NCBI GenBank assembly: GCA_022827685.1
Contig: JAJEIH010000131.1
Location: forward strand, 1 to 64,000
Origin: Alphaproteobacteria bacterium
GTDB lineage: Bacteria; Pseudomonadota; Alphaproteobacteria; Bin95
Reading direction: 5' to 3'
Length of the DNA: 64,000 nt
Every line of letters begins with the position of its first letter. The first letter of the stretch is position 1. Under the pieces are notes generated by a model. That model did no database searches. It worked only from the letters and a program-made list of their open reading frames with translations, and was not told the origin of the DNA. The position numbers and the translations under genes were made by a program. This document shows positions 18,721 to 26,759 of this stretch, in pieces.

Positions 18721-19533
18721 TCAGTCGTCCCCGGCCATCACGGATTCCAGCGTCGGCATCCGGTAGCGGTCCGCCGGGTCGTTCCAGCCCTTGAACTCGG
18801 GCTTGCGCTTCTCCGCGAAGGCGCGGCGGGATTCCATCCGGTCCTCAAGGCACCCGTGCTCGTGCAGCGCGGCGGCCAGACGCTCGTGCGACGGCGTCAC
18901 CTTCGGGCGCATCTGGCGCATCATGTAAAGCGTGTTGACGCGCGAGGCCGGCGGCAGGCTGAGCAGATGGTCAGCCATCTCCATCGCCGTCGGCATCAGC
19001 TCCTCTGGCTCGACCAGCCGGTTGACGAAGCCGAGCTCGTGGAAGCGCTCGGCCGTGAAGCGGAAGCCGAAGGCCATCTCCATCGCGACCGGATAGGGCA
19101 GGTTGGCGATGAAGCCGTGATTGTAGCCGCCGAGCAGCCAGCGCTTCGCTTCCGAAATCTCGAAGAGCGCGCCCTTGACCGCGACGCGCAGATCCGTGCG
19201 CTCGACCAGCATGAAGCCGCCGCCCATCGCGAAGCCGTTGACGGCGGCGATGACGGGCTTCTGCAGCGTGCCGTCGGCGAAGGGGTCGTCAAGATCGTCG
19301 TCGGGCGACCCCACGCCGCCGCGCTCGACGGATTCCTTCATGTCCTCCCCGGCGCAGAAGCCTCTGCCCGTCCCGGTCAGGATTGCGACTTCGAGACCGT
19401 CATTGTCGCGGAACTCCGAGAACGCCTCCGCCATGCCCTGGCGGATCACCGTGCTGAGCGCATTCAGGCGCTCCGGCCGGTTGAGCCGGACGACCATGGT
19501 CTGGCCGTGGATTTCCGTTTCGACAAACGCCAT
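18721..19533 (-). CDS. enoyl-CoA hydratase/isomerase family protein
   Basis: 270-aa crotonase-fold enzyme. The CoA-oxyanion motif GRGFCAGEDMKE and the second oxyanion region AVNGFAMGGGFML are clear, followed by DLRVAVKGALFEISEAKRWLLGG, where hydratases usually carry the second catalytic Glu (Glu in FEISEAK). Hydration of an alpha,beta-unsaturated acyl-CoA is the default reaction, though isomerase, hydrolase or decarboxylase activity cannot be excluded. Sitting between the importer ATPase and two CoA-transferases, it probably processes the CoA ester they make. Confidence 0.9.
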   Translation of the reverse strand: MAFVETEIHGQTMVVRLNRPERLNALSTVIRQGMAEAFSEFRDNDGLEVAILTGTGRGFCAGEDMKESVERGGVGSPDDDLDDPFADGTLQKPVIAAVNGFAMGGGFMLVERTDLRVAVKGALFEISEAKRWLLGGYNHGFIANLPYPVAMEMAFGFRFTAERFHELGFVNRLVEPEELMPTAMEMADHLLSLPPASRVNTLYMMRQMRPKVTPSHERLAAALHEHGCLEDRMESRRAFAEKRKPEFKGWNDPADRYRMPTLESVMAGDD

Positions 19534-19582
19534 GACTTAGCCTCGCAATGCTGTGGAGCGGCGGGAATGGAACCGCCCCTGT

Positions 19583-20557
19583 TTACTCCTCGAGATGGCA
19601 GGCCGCCAGATGGCCGGACTCCGACTCCGTCAGCGCCGGCACCACCTGCGAGCATATGTCCATCGCAAACGGACAGCGCGTGTGGAACCGGCAGCCGCCC
19701 GGCGGGTCGAGCGGGGACGGCACCTCGCCGGTGAGCACGATGCCTTCCTCCTGCCGGTCCGGATGGTCCGGGAGCACGGCCGAGAACAGCGCCCGCGTGT
19801 AGGGATGGCGCACATTCTCGAAAAGCGCTTCCGTCGGCGCATATTCCACGATCTGCCCGAGATACATCACGGCCGTCCAGTTGGACATGAAGCGCACCGT
19901 GGCCAGATCGTGGGCGACCAGGAGATAGGCGACGTTGTCCTGTTCCTGGACGTCCTTCAGCAGGTTCATCATCTGGGCGCGGATCGACACGTCCAGCGCT
20001 GAGACCGGCTCGTCCAGCACGATCAATTTCGGGCCGATGGCGAGCGCGCTTGCAAGCGCGATACGCTGGCGCTGGCCGCCGCTGAACTCATGCGGATACT
20101 GGCGCGCGTGCTCCGGGCGCAGCCCGACCTCGACCAGCAGCGCCGCAACGCGCTCTTCGATCTCGGCGCGCGTGCCCCACTTCGCGATCCTGAGGGACTC
20201 CCCGACGATCTCGCCGACATGCATTCGCGGGTTGAGCGACGACCACGGGTCCTGGAACACCGCCTGCACTTTCGCGTGGTAGTCCTGCCGCGCCTTGCCC
20301 GTGAGGTTCTGCCAGGACTGGCCTTCCAGCCGGACATCCCCCGCCGTCGGCGCTTCGAGGCCCAGCACCAGCCTCGAGGTCGTGGTCTTGCCGCAGCCGG
20401 ATTCGCCGACGAGGCCGAGCGTTTCGCCTTCCCGGATCGAGAAGTCTATGCCATCGACCGCCCGGACCCGTCCGACCTCCCGCGAGAACAGGATGCCCTT
20501 GCGGACCGGATAGTGCTTCTCGAGGCCGGTCACCTCCAGGATGGGGGCGGTGCTCAT
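19583..20557 (-). CDS. oligopeptide/dipeptide-type ABC transporter ATPase (DppF/OppF-like)
   Basis: 324-aa ATPase of the peptide/nickel/opine importer class. Walker A GESGCGKTT, the Q-loop QDPWSSLNPR, signature FSGGQRQR, Walker B LIVLDEPVSALD and the H-loop HDLATV are all intact. The C-terminal oligopeptide-transporter extension holds spaced cysteines (GGCRFHTRCPFAMDIC) of the type that bind an iron-sulfur cluster in DppD/DppF. ATG 20557 overlaps the stop of the upstream ATPase (ATGA), so the two subunits are translationally coupled, as expected for a heterodimeric ATPase. The same reading frame continues open far upstream but that is antisense-free GC-rich sequence inside other genes. Confidence 0.95.
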   Translation of the reverse strand: MSTAPILEVTGLEKHYPVRKGILFSREVGRVRAVDGIDFSIREGETLGLVGESGCGKTTTSRLVLGLEAPTAGDVRLEGQSWQNLTGKARQDYHAKVQAVFQDPWSSLNPRMHVGEIVGESLRIAKWGTRAEIEERVAALLVEVGLRPEHARQYPHEFSGGQRQRIALASALAIGPKLIVLDEPVSALDVSIRAQMMNLLKDVQEQDNVAYLLVAHDLATVRFMSNWTAVMYLGQIVEYAPTEALFENVRHPYTRALFSAVLPDHPDRQEEGIVLTGEVPSPLDPPGGCRFHTRCPFAMDICSQVVPALTESESGHLAACHLEE

Positions 20558-21525
20558 GCCGCCAGCCAGCAACTGGCGGTATGGTTTTCGCCGACGCTGA
20601 CGGCCTCGGGATATTTTTCGAGGCAGCGTGGTTCCGCATGGGGGCAGCGGTCGGCGAACCGGCACCCCACCGGAAGATCGGACAGCGCCGGCGGCTGGCC
20701 TTCGATGGCCCGCAGCCGTTCGGCAGTGTCCCGCAGTTTCGGCACCGAGGCGATCAGGGCCTGCGTGTAGGGATGCACCGGGTTGTCGAAGATCTCGCGC
20801 ACGGGCCCCGTCTCGACGATCCGTCCGGCATACATGACCGCGACCCGGTCGCACATCCGGGCGACCACGCCGAAATCGTGGGTGATGAACAGGATGCCCA
20901 TGCCGAGCGAGGTCTGGAGCTCCTTCAGCAGGTTCAGATATTGAAGCTGGATGGTGACGTCGAGCGCCGTCGTCGGCTCGTCGGCGATCATCACCTCGGG
21001 CGCGCAGCTGATCGCGATAGCGCCGACGACCCGCTGCTTCATGCCGCCGCTCAGTTCGTGCGGATACTGGCCGATGCGTTGTTCGGGCGCTGCCAGCCGC
21101 ACCTGGCGCAGCACGTCCACGGCCCGCTCCCTGAGCGACCGGCCCCTTTCGTCCGGCCGCCGGGCGAGCGCCTCGTGCAGCTGGTTGCCGATGCTGAACA
21201 CCGGATTGAGCGAGGTCTGCGGGTCCTGGAGGATCATGGCGATGCGCTGTCCGCGCACCTCGCGCATCTCGCCGGCGGACTTGGCAAGCAGGTCTTCGCC
21301 GTCCAGAAGCACCTGCCCTTCGACCGTTCGCGCAGCCTCCTGCGGCAACAGACGCAGGATCGAGAGCGCGGTCAGGCTCTTGCCGCAGCCGGACTCGCCG
21401 ACAAGGCCCAGCACCTCTCCCCGCTTCAGCGAGAAGGTGACGCCGTCCACCGCCTTGACCACACCGCGCCTCAGGAAGAAGTGCGTGTGCAGGTTCCGGA
21501 CTTCGAGAACCGGGGCGCTGTCCAT
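20554..21525 (-). CDS. oligopeptide/dipeptide-type ABC transporter ATPase (DppD/OppD-like)
   Basis: 323-aa first ATPase of the importer. Walker A GESGCGKSLTAL, Q-loop QDPQTSLNPVF, signature LSGGMKQR, Walker B VMIADEPTTALD and H-loop HDFGVV are present, then the C-terminal extension with VGCRFADRCPHAEPRC cysteines. It pairs with the coupled downstream ATPase to energise the two permeases. It follows the second permease by 18 bp. Confidence 0.95.
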   Translation of the reverse strand: MDSAPVLEVRNLHTHFFLRRGVVKAVDGVTFSLKRGEVLGLVGESGCGKSLTALSILRLLPQEAARTVEGQVLLDGEDLLAKSAGEMREVRGQRIAMILQDPQTSLNPVFSIGNQLHEALARRPDERGRSLRERAVDVLRQVRLAAPEQRIGQYPHELSGGMKQRVVGAIAISCAPEVMIADEPTTALDVTIQLQYLNLLKELQTSLGMGILFITHDFGVVARMCDRVAVMYAGRIVETGPVREIFDNPVHPYTQALIASVPKLRDTAERLRAIEGQPPALSDLPVGCRFADRCPHAEPRCLEKYPEAVSVGENHTASCWLAA

Positions 21526-21543
21526 GCTGTCCTCGGGCTCCCG

Positions 21544-22368
21544 CTAGAGTTGACGCAGCTTCGGGTCGAGCCGGTCGCGCAGCCAGTCGCCGAAGAGGTT
21601 GAAGGAGAGCACCACGAGCGTGATGGCGATTCCCGGAATGAGCGACAGCCACCAGGCGCTGGTGATCTTGCCCCGGCCCTCGGCCACCATCAGGCCCCAG
21701 GAGGGCGTCGGCGGCGGCACGCCCGCGCCGAGGAAGCTGAGCGACGCCTCCGCCACGATGATGACCCCGACATTGAGGGTAAGCAGCACCATGAAGGTGT
21801 TGAGCACATTGGGCAGGATATGGATGAACATGATCCGCGCCGGCGAACTGCCGTGGACCCGCGCCAGCGCCACGAAATCGCGCTGCTTGATCGCCAGCAC
21901 CTCGCCGCGGATGACGCGCGCGAAGCCGGCCCAGAGAAAGAGGCTGAGCGCAATCACCAGCGTATCCATGCCCTGGCCCATGGTCACGGCCAGCAGCAGC
22001 GCGAACAGGATCGTCGGAAAGGCGAACGCCGCGTCCACGACGCGCATCAGGAAGGCGTCCAGCTTGCCGCCGACATAGCCTGAGACAATGCCGAGCACGA
22101 GGCCGACGCCGCCGCCCACGCTCAACGCCAGCGCCGTCACGATCAGGCTGACCCGCGCCCCGTAAAAGAGCCGGGTCAGCAGGTCGCGGCCGAATATGTC
22201 GGTGCCGAGCAGATATTCCGTCGTGCCGCCCTCCTCCCAGAAGGGCGGCAGCAGCTTGTTCGGCAGCGACTGGTCGATGGGCGAATGGGGCGTGAGCCAG
22301 GGCGCGAACACGGCGACGAAGACCATCGTGCCGATGATTGCGAAGGAAGCGAGGGGGAGCCGCCGCAT
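21544..22368 (-). CDS. ABC transporter permease (DppC/OppC-like)
   Basis: 274-aa inner-membrane permease with about six transmembrane helices; the N-terminal cytoplasmic segment is short (MRRLPLASF followed directly by the first helix). The EAA loop that docks the ATPase is seen as AIKQRDFVALARVHGSSPARIMFIHILPN. The periplasmic segment after the first helix (LLGTDIFGRDLLTRLFYGARVS) is diagnostic for DppC/OppC. It forms the translocation pore with the DppB-like protein encoded 9 bp upstream. Confidence 0.95.
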   Translation of the reverse strand: MRRLPLASFAIIGTMVFVAVFAPWLTPHSPIDQSLPNKLLPPFWEEGGTTEYLLGTDIFGRDLLTRLFYGARVSLIVTALALSVGGGVGLVLGIVSGYVGGKLDAFLMRVVDAAFAFPTILFALLLAVTMGQGMDTLVIALSLFLWAGFARVIRGEVLAIKQRDFVALARVHGSSPARIMFIHILPNVLNTFMVLLTLNVGVIIVAEASLSFLGAGVPPPTPSWGLMVAEGRGKITSAWWLSLIPGIAITLVVLSFNLFGDWLRDRLDPKLRQL

Positions 22369-22377
22369 CGCGTGGCC

Positions 22378-23295
22378 CTACTCGAACCGGATTCGGGGGT
22401 CGACATAGGCATAGAGGATGTCGACCAGCAGGTTGATGAACAGGATGAAGATCGCGTCCATGATGATGACCGCCTGGAGCAGCGGATAGTCCCGGAAGAT
22501 GACCGCCTCGTAGGTCAGCCGCCCGATGCCCGGCCAGGCGAACACGGTTTCGGTGACGATTGCCCCGGTCACCAGCCCGCCCATGAACACGCCCCAGAGG
22601 CTCAGCACGGGGATGAGCGCATTGCGCAGGCAGTGCTTCCACACAATCGCGGTTTCGCTCACGCCCTTGATCCGGGCGAGCTTGACGAACTCGCTGTCCA
22701 GCGTTTCCAGCATGCTGGAGCGGATCAGCCGCATGAACCCGGCGACCAGGAAGGTACCGAGCGTGACCGTCGGCATGATGTAGTTGAGCGGCCCGCCCAT
22801 CCGGCTTGAAGGCAGCCATCCCCAGGTCACGCTGAACAGGTAGATCAGCACGATGCCGAGCCAGAAATTGGGCGTGGATATGCCCAGCACCGCAATGGTA
22901 GCGGATATTCGGTCGATTATGCCGCCCCGGCGCAGGGCCGAAAGGATGCCCAGCGGTATCGCCATCGCGATAGCCAGGATCATCGCCGGCGGTATCATTG
23001 CCAGCGTGTTCGGCAGGCGCGAGAAGAAGATGTCGGTCGCCGGCTGCCGGTAGCGGATCGAGGTCCCGAGGTCGCCCTGGACGGCATCGACGATGAAGAC
23101 GCCGAACTGGTCCATGACCGAGCCGTCCAGCTCCAGGCGCTCGATCATGTCCTGGCGGTCTTCCTCCGTGGCGTCCTCCGGCAGCATCATGTCGACCGGA
23201 TTCCCGGTCATGCGCCCGATGAAGAAGACGACCGAGGTCACCACGACGAGCAGGATCACGCCCTGAACGAGGCGCTGCAGGATGTAACGCTGCAT
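22378..23295 (-). CDS. ABC transporter permease (DppB/OppB-like)
   Basis: 305-aa inner-membrane permease with about six transmembrane segments. The start MQRYILQRLVQGVILLVVVTSVVFF and the SSMLETLDSEFVKLARIKGVSETAIVWKHCLRNALIPVLS EAA-type loop are characteristic of DppB/OppB. It pairs with the DppC-like permease. Between it and the upstream substrate-binding-protein gene lies an 89-bp spacer containing a strong hairpin, so it may be expressed at a lower level than the binding protein. Confidence 0.95.
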   Translation of the reverse strand: MQRYILQRLVQGVILLVVVTSVVFFIGRMTGNPVDMMLPEDATEEDRQDMIERLELDGSVMDQFGVFIVDAVQGDLGTSIRYRQPATDIFFSRLPNTLAMIPPAMILAIAMAIPLGILSALRRGGIIDRISATIAVLGISTPNFWLGIVLIYLFSVTWGWLPSSRMGGPLNYIMPTVTLGTFLVAGFMRLIRSSMLETLDSEFVKLARIKGVSETAIVWKHCLRNALIPVLSLWGVFMGGLVTGAIVTETVFAWPGIGRLTYEAVIFRDYPLLQAVIIMDAIFILFINLLVDILYAYVDPRIRFE

Positions 23296-23336
23296 GGGGC
23301 TACCCCGCTCGGTGCACCGGCCCGGTTCGGAAAGTG

Positions 23337-23364
23337 CCGGTTCCCGGCCGAAGCCGGGAACCGG
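23337..23364 (-). other. intercistronic hairpin between binding-protein and permease genes
   Basis: Perfect 12-bp arms CCGGTTCCCGGC and GCCGGGAACCGG enclose a 4-nt loop. It starts 20 bp after the dppA-like stop and ends 41 bp before the dppB-like start. No T-run follows on the transcribed strand. Hairpins here commonly protect the upstream message from 3' exonucleases and so raise the binding protein over the membrane subunits; that role is inferred. Confidence 0.6.
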
Positions 23365-23384
23365 TCACAGGCTGGACCGCAACC

Positions 23385-25019
23385 TTACCAGGGCTTCTGC
23401 TCGGGCCTCGGCATGCGCTCGAACACGTCGCCAAACTCGTGACGACCCGGGATCGGCTTGAATGCGCCGACTTTCTCCGGATTGACGGCCCAGTAGCCCA
23501 TGCCCTCGATGATCGGCACGGCGATCCAGGAGTCCGCGACCATGGTAAGCATCTCGTCCGTCTTACGGGCGCGTTCCTCTGAATCCTGAGCGGTCACGAC
23601 CTCCTGGTGCAGCTTGTCGTAAGCCTGGCAGAAGTCGTTGCAGTCGCCTTCTTCGCCGAAGAGGTGGTGGCCGCCCTTGCTCGTGAACCCGCCCGAATAG
23701 CGGGCGACGGCGACCGGGCGTCCGGCGGTGCGGAACATCGAGGCCGCACCGGTAAGCGCCTTCTGATCGCCGCGATAGAGCAGCCGGAAGGCACCCCATT
23801 CATAGTGCTTGATGTCCACATTGACGCCGATCTTCTGCCAGAAGTCGGCCACGGCGATGCCGATCTGCGTCATGTAGGGCGTGCCGGGCAGGGCGGTGTT
23901 GGCGAACTTCAACTCGAACCCGTCAGGATACCCTGCCTCGGCAAGAAGCTCCTTCGCGCGTTCGGGGTCGTAGCGCAGCGCTTCGCGGCCCCAAGCCTGC
24001 CACTTCTCGATATCCGTATCGACGGCGTAGGGGAAGGTGGCGAACGGCATCGGCCAGCGTGCCTGCCCGTACATCACATGGTCGATGATCTGCTGGCGGT
24101 CGATGGCGAGCGACAGAGCCTCGCGCACACGCACGTCGGCCAGCGGAGAGTCCTTCTGGGAGTCCTTGTACATTCCCCAGAACTGGTAGATCGCCTGCAT
24201 GGTCGCCGGGACGCTGATGAGCTTGAGGTTCGCAGCCTCGACCTCGCGGATCGATTCCGGGCTGATGGAGGCGATCGCCGCCTCGCCCGTGCGCACCATG
24301 GCGACGCGGGTGCTCTCTTCCGGCACCAGCAGGATGCGCAGGCGCTTGAAGTTGGGTGTGCCGCGCCAGTGCGGTCCTTCGACGGCTTCGAACTCGACAT
24401 AGTCGCCGGGCACGCTCTCGACGAACTTCCACGGGCCGCTACCGACAGGCTCTTCCCGGAACTTTTCGACACCGACCGTCTCGATGTAATTCTTGGGCAT
24501 CAGCTGCCCTTCCTGGAACACGGCCCGGCTGAGACCCGCCGGGAAGTGGACCTGGACGCCCTTTGTGTAAACGCGGACGGTGTGGTCATCGACGACCTCG
24601 ATGCTCTTCACGTTGCGGCGCAGCGCGGCGGCCCGGGAGGACAGCGACTCTTCGGACATGGTGCGTTCGAGGCTGAACTTCACGTCATGCGCGGTGAGCG
24701 GGTCGCCATTGTGCCATTTGAGTCCCTTCTGGAGGTGGAAGACCCAGCTCAACCCGTCTTCCGCCAGCTCCCACTTTTCGGTCACGCCAGGGCCGAGGCC
24801 GCCCTGCTCGAAATTGAACCCGATCAGCGCATCGAAGATCGGCGCCTGGTAGTGGGCATGTGGGGCCCGGTCTTCCAGAATCGGATCCATGGTCTGACCG
24901 CCCAGCGTTTCGAGCGCCACGACCAGGGTGCCCTCCTGATGGTCCGCTGCGTGCGCGACGGAAAACGCGGCAAGCACCGAGGCGGCCACGCCTCCAAGTA
25001 AACGGCTTCGGCGAAGCAT
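23385..25019 (-). CDS. periplasmic substrate-binding protein of the peptide/nickel class (SBP_bac_5)
   Basis: 544-aa cluster C binding protein. The first ~24 residues are a Sec signal peptide (MLRRSRLLGGVAASV, cleavage near AHA-AD). Family features include the N-terminal LDPxx-like region (MDPILEDRAPHA), a WVFHLQKGLKWHNGDPLTAHDVKFSLER block and VREALSLAIDRQQI. The ligand could be a peptide, opine, glycoside or other oligomeric compound; pocket residues cannot be read by eye. ATG 25019 is preceded by GGAGGAG; an in-frame ATG 15 codons upstream would destroy the signal peptide. It is the first gene of the importer/CoA-enzyme operon and is divergent from soxB. Confidence 0.93.
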   Translation of the reverse strand: MLRRSRLLGGVAASVLAAFSVAHAADHQEGTLVVALETLGGQTMDPILEDRAPHAHYQAPIFDALIGFNFEQGGLGPGVTEKWELAEDGLSWVFHLQKGLKWHNGDPLTAHDVKFSLERTMSEESLSSRAAALRRNVKSIEVVDDHTVRVYTKGVQVHFPAGLSRAVFQEGQLMPKNYIETVGVEKFREEPVGSGPWKFVESVPGDYVEFEAVEGPHWRGTPNFKRLRILLVPEESTRVAMVRTGEAAIASISPESIREVEAANLKLISVPATMQAIYQFWGMYKDSQKDSPLADVRVREALSLAIDRQQIIDHVMYGQARWPMPFATFPYAVDTDIEKWQAWGREALRYDPERAKELLAEAGYPDGFELKFANTALPGTPYMTQIGIAVADFWQKIGVNVDIKHYEWGAFRLLYRGDQKALTGAASMFRTAGRPVAVARYSGGFTSKGGHHLFGEEGDCNDFCQAYDKLHQEVVTAQDSEERARKTDEMLTMVADSWIAVPIIEGMGYWAVNPEKVGAFKPIPGRHEFGDVFERMPRPEQKPW

Positions 25020-25065
25020 TGAACTCCTCCCTCTCTGTTGTCCGGCCTTCCCGGAACGACGCAAC

Positions 25066-25095
25066 TATTCAGGAGGCGCTGAGACGGGCTGTCAA
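25066..25095 (-). promoter_or_regulatory. candidate sigma70 promoter for the ABC importer operon
   Basis: On the minus strand a perfect -35 TTGACA (25095-25090) is followed after 18 bp by a weak -10 TGAATA (25071-25066). It lies about 50 bp upstream of the binding-protein ATG in the 184-bp gap shared with soxB. No equally good promoter was seen for soxB on the other strand (best is TTGAAG at 25142 with a poor -10). Confidence 0.4.
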
Positions 25096-25203
25096 GCGAG
25101 CGCCGCCTGTCGCAATTGCACAGGTTCCGGACGCGCAATAGGTTGAAGGCCGGGAGCCGCCGGGGTTATGTGGGACCCGTTCGCTCGCGGGGAGCGTCCG
25201 TTC

Positions 25204-26454
25204 ATGGCGCGTTACTCGATCTTCTCTCTGGCGCGCAATGCGCTGACCGGCCACCGGGACTGGCCCGAGCTCTGGCGCTCGCCGGAGCCGCGGCCGGCCT
25301 ATGAGGTCGTGATTGTGGGCGGCGGCGGCCACGGGCTGGCGACGGCCTACTATCTGGCGAAGGAACACGGCGTCACCGATGTCGCTGTCGTCGAAAAGGG
25401 CTGGCTTGCGGGCGGCAACATCGCGCGCAACACGACCATCATCCGCTCCAACTATCTCTGGGACGAAAGCGCGGCGATCTACGAGCACGGGCTGAAGCTC
25501 TGGGAAGGCCTTTCCCGCGAGCTCAACTTCAATGTGATGCTGCGCCAGCGCGGCGTGATGAACCTGGCGCATACCGAGCACGACGTCCGGGAGTCCATCC
25601 GCCGGGTGAACGCCAACCGGCTGAACGGCGTGGACGCCGAGTGGCTGGACGCGGAGGGCGTCAAAGCCTTCTGCCCGCCGATCTCCATCTCGCCCGACGT
25701 GCGGTACCCGGTGCTCGGGGCGACCTTGCAGCGGCGCGGCGGCGTCGCCCGGCACGACGCCGTGGCGTGGGGCTATGCGCGCGGGGCCGATGCGCGCGGC
25801 GTCGATATCGTCCAGCATTGCGAGGTTACCGGCATCAGGCGGGTGCGCGGGCGCGTCACGGGCGTCGAGACGAGCCGGGGCTTCATCGGTGCGAGGAAGG
25901 TGGCGCTGGTGGCGGCCGGCCATTCCTCGGTGCTGGCGCAAATGGCGGGCCTGCGCCTGCCGGTCGAGAGCCACCCCTTGCAGGCTATGGTCTCCGAGCC
26001 GCTGAAGCCGGTGCTCGACTGCGTCGTCATGTCGAACGCCGTGCATGTCTATATCAGCCAGTCCGACAAGGGCGAGCTTGTGCTGGGCGCCGGCATCGAC
26101 GCCTTCAACAGCTACGGCCAGCGGGGCGGGCTGCATGTGCTGGAGGACCAGCTTGCGGCGCTGATGCAGCTCTTTCCCGCCTTCAGCCGGGCGCGGCTGC
26201 TGAGAAGCTGGGGTGGCATCGTCGATGTCTGCCCGGACGCCTCGCCCATCGTCTCGAAAACGCCGGTCGAGGGCCTCTATATCAATTGCGGCTGGGGCAC
26301 GGGCGGCTTCAAGGCGACGCCGAGCTCCGGGTGGGCCTTCGCGCACACCATTGCCCGCGACGAGCCGCACAAGCTGAACGCGCCCTTCGCTCTCGACCGC
26401 TTCACCTCCGGCGCGCTGATCGACGAGCACGGCGCCGCCGCCGTCGCGCATTAG
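25204..26454 (+). CDS. soxB: sarcosine oxidase beta subunit
   Basis: 416-aa flavoprotein subunit that oxidises the methyl group of sarcosine in the alpha-beta-gamma-delta sarcosine oxidase. The FAD-binding GxGxxG-type motif is [16 protein letters not shown] (about residues 36-51), the family [15 protein letters not shown]-like segment follows ([16 protein letters not shown]), and RHD (residues 183-185) contains the histidine expected to carry covalent FMN. The C-terminal end [13 protein letters not shown] is also typical. The ATG at 25204 with a GGGGAG upstream matches the usual MxRYSxFSLxRNAL start. First gene of soxBDAG. Confidence 0.96.
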   Translation: MARYSIFSLARNALTGHRDWPELWRSPEPRPAYEVVIVGGGGHGLATAYYLAKEHGVTDVAVVEKGWLAGGNIARNTTIIRSNYLWDESAAIYEHGLKLWEGLSRELNFNVMLRQRGVMNLAHTEHDVRESIRRVNANRLNGVDAEWLDAEGVKAFCPPISISPDVRYPVLGATLQRRGGVARHDAVAWGYARGADARGVDIVQHCEVTGIRRVRGRVTGVETSRGFIGARKVALVAAGHSSVLAQMAGLRLPVESHPLQAMVSEPLKPVLDCVVMSNAVHVYISQSDKGELVLGAGIDAFNSYGQRGGLHVLEDQLAALMQLFPAFSRARLLRSWGGIVDVCPDASPIVSKTPVEGLYINCGWGTGGFKATPSSGWAFAHTIARDEPHKLNAPFALDRFTSGALIDEHGAAAVAH

Positions 26455-26468
26455 GAGAGGGGCCGGCC

Positions 26469-26759
26469 ATGATGCGCATCGAATGTCCCTGGTGCGGCGG
26501 GCGCGACGAAACGGAGTTCCACTACGGAGGCGAGGCGCATATCGCACGGCCCGAGGACCCGGACGCGCTCTCCGACGAGGCCTGGGCCGACTACCTGTTC
26601 ATGCGCGCCAATCCCAGGGGCGTCCATGCCGAGCGCTGGATGCACGCCCAGGGCTGCCGGCGGTGGTTCAACGTGCTCCGCCATACGGCGAGCCACGAGG
26701 TGGTCGCCGTCTATCCCATGGGGGCGCCCCGGCCCGACCTCCCGGAGACGGCGGCGTGA
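26469..26759 (+). CDS. soxD: sarcosine oxidase delta subunit
   Basis: 96-aa small subunit that binds zinc and caps the complex. MMRIECPWCGGRDETEFHYGGEAH shows the CxxC pair and nearby His, and a third Cys occurs in QGCRRWFNVLRHT, completing a Cys3His-type site. The DPDALSDEAWADYLFMRANP segment is highly typical. It starts 14 bp after soxB and its TGA overlaps the soxA GTG (GTGA). Confidence 0.95.
   Translation: MMRIECPWCGGRDETEFHYGGEAHIARPEDPDALSDEAWADYLFMRANPRGVHAERWMHAQGCRRWFNVLRHTASHEVVAVYPMGAPRPDLPETAA

Noticed and set aside
20558-22819. Upstream continuation of the DppF-like frame that would make a 1078-aa protein
   Set aside because: The extra sequence lies in alternate frames of the DppD-, DppC- and DppB-like genes; the family start is at 20557 with an ATGA overlap.
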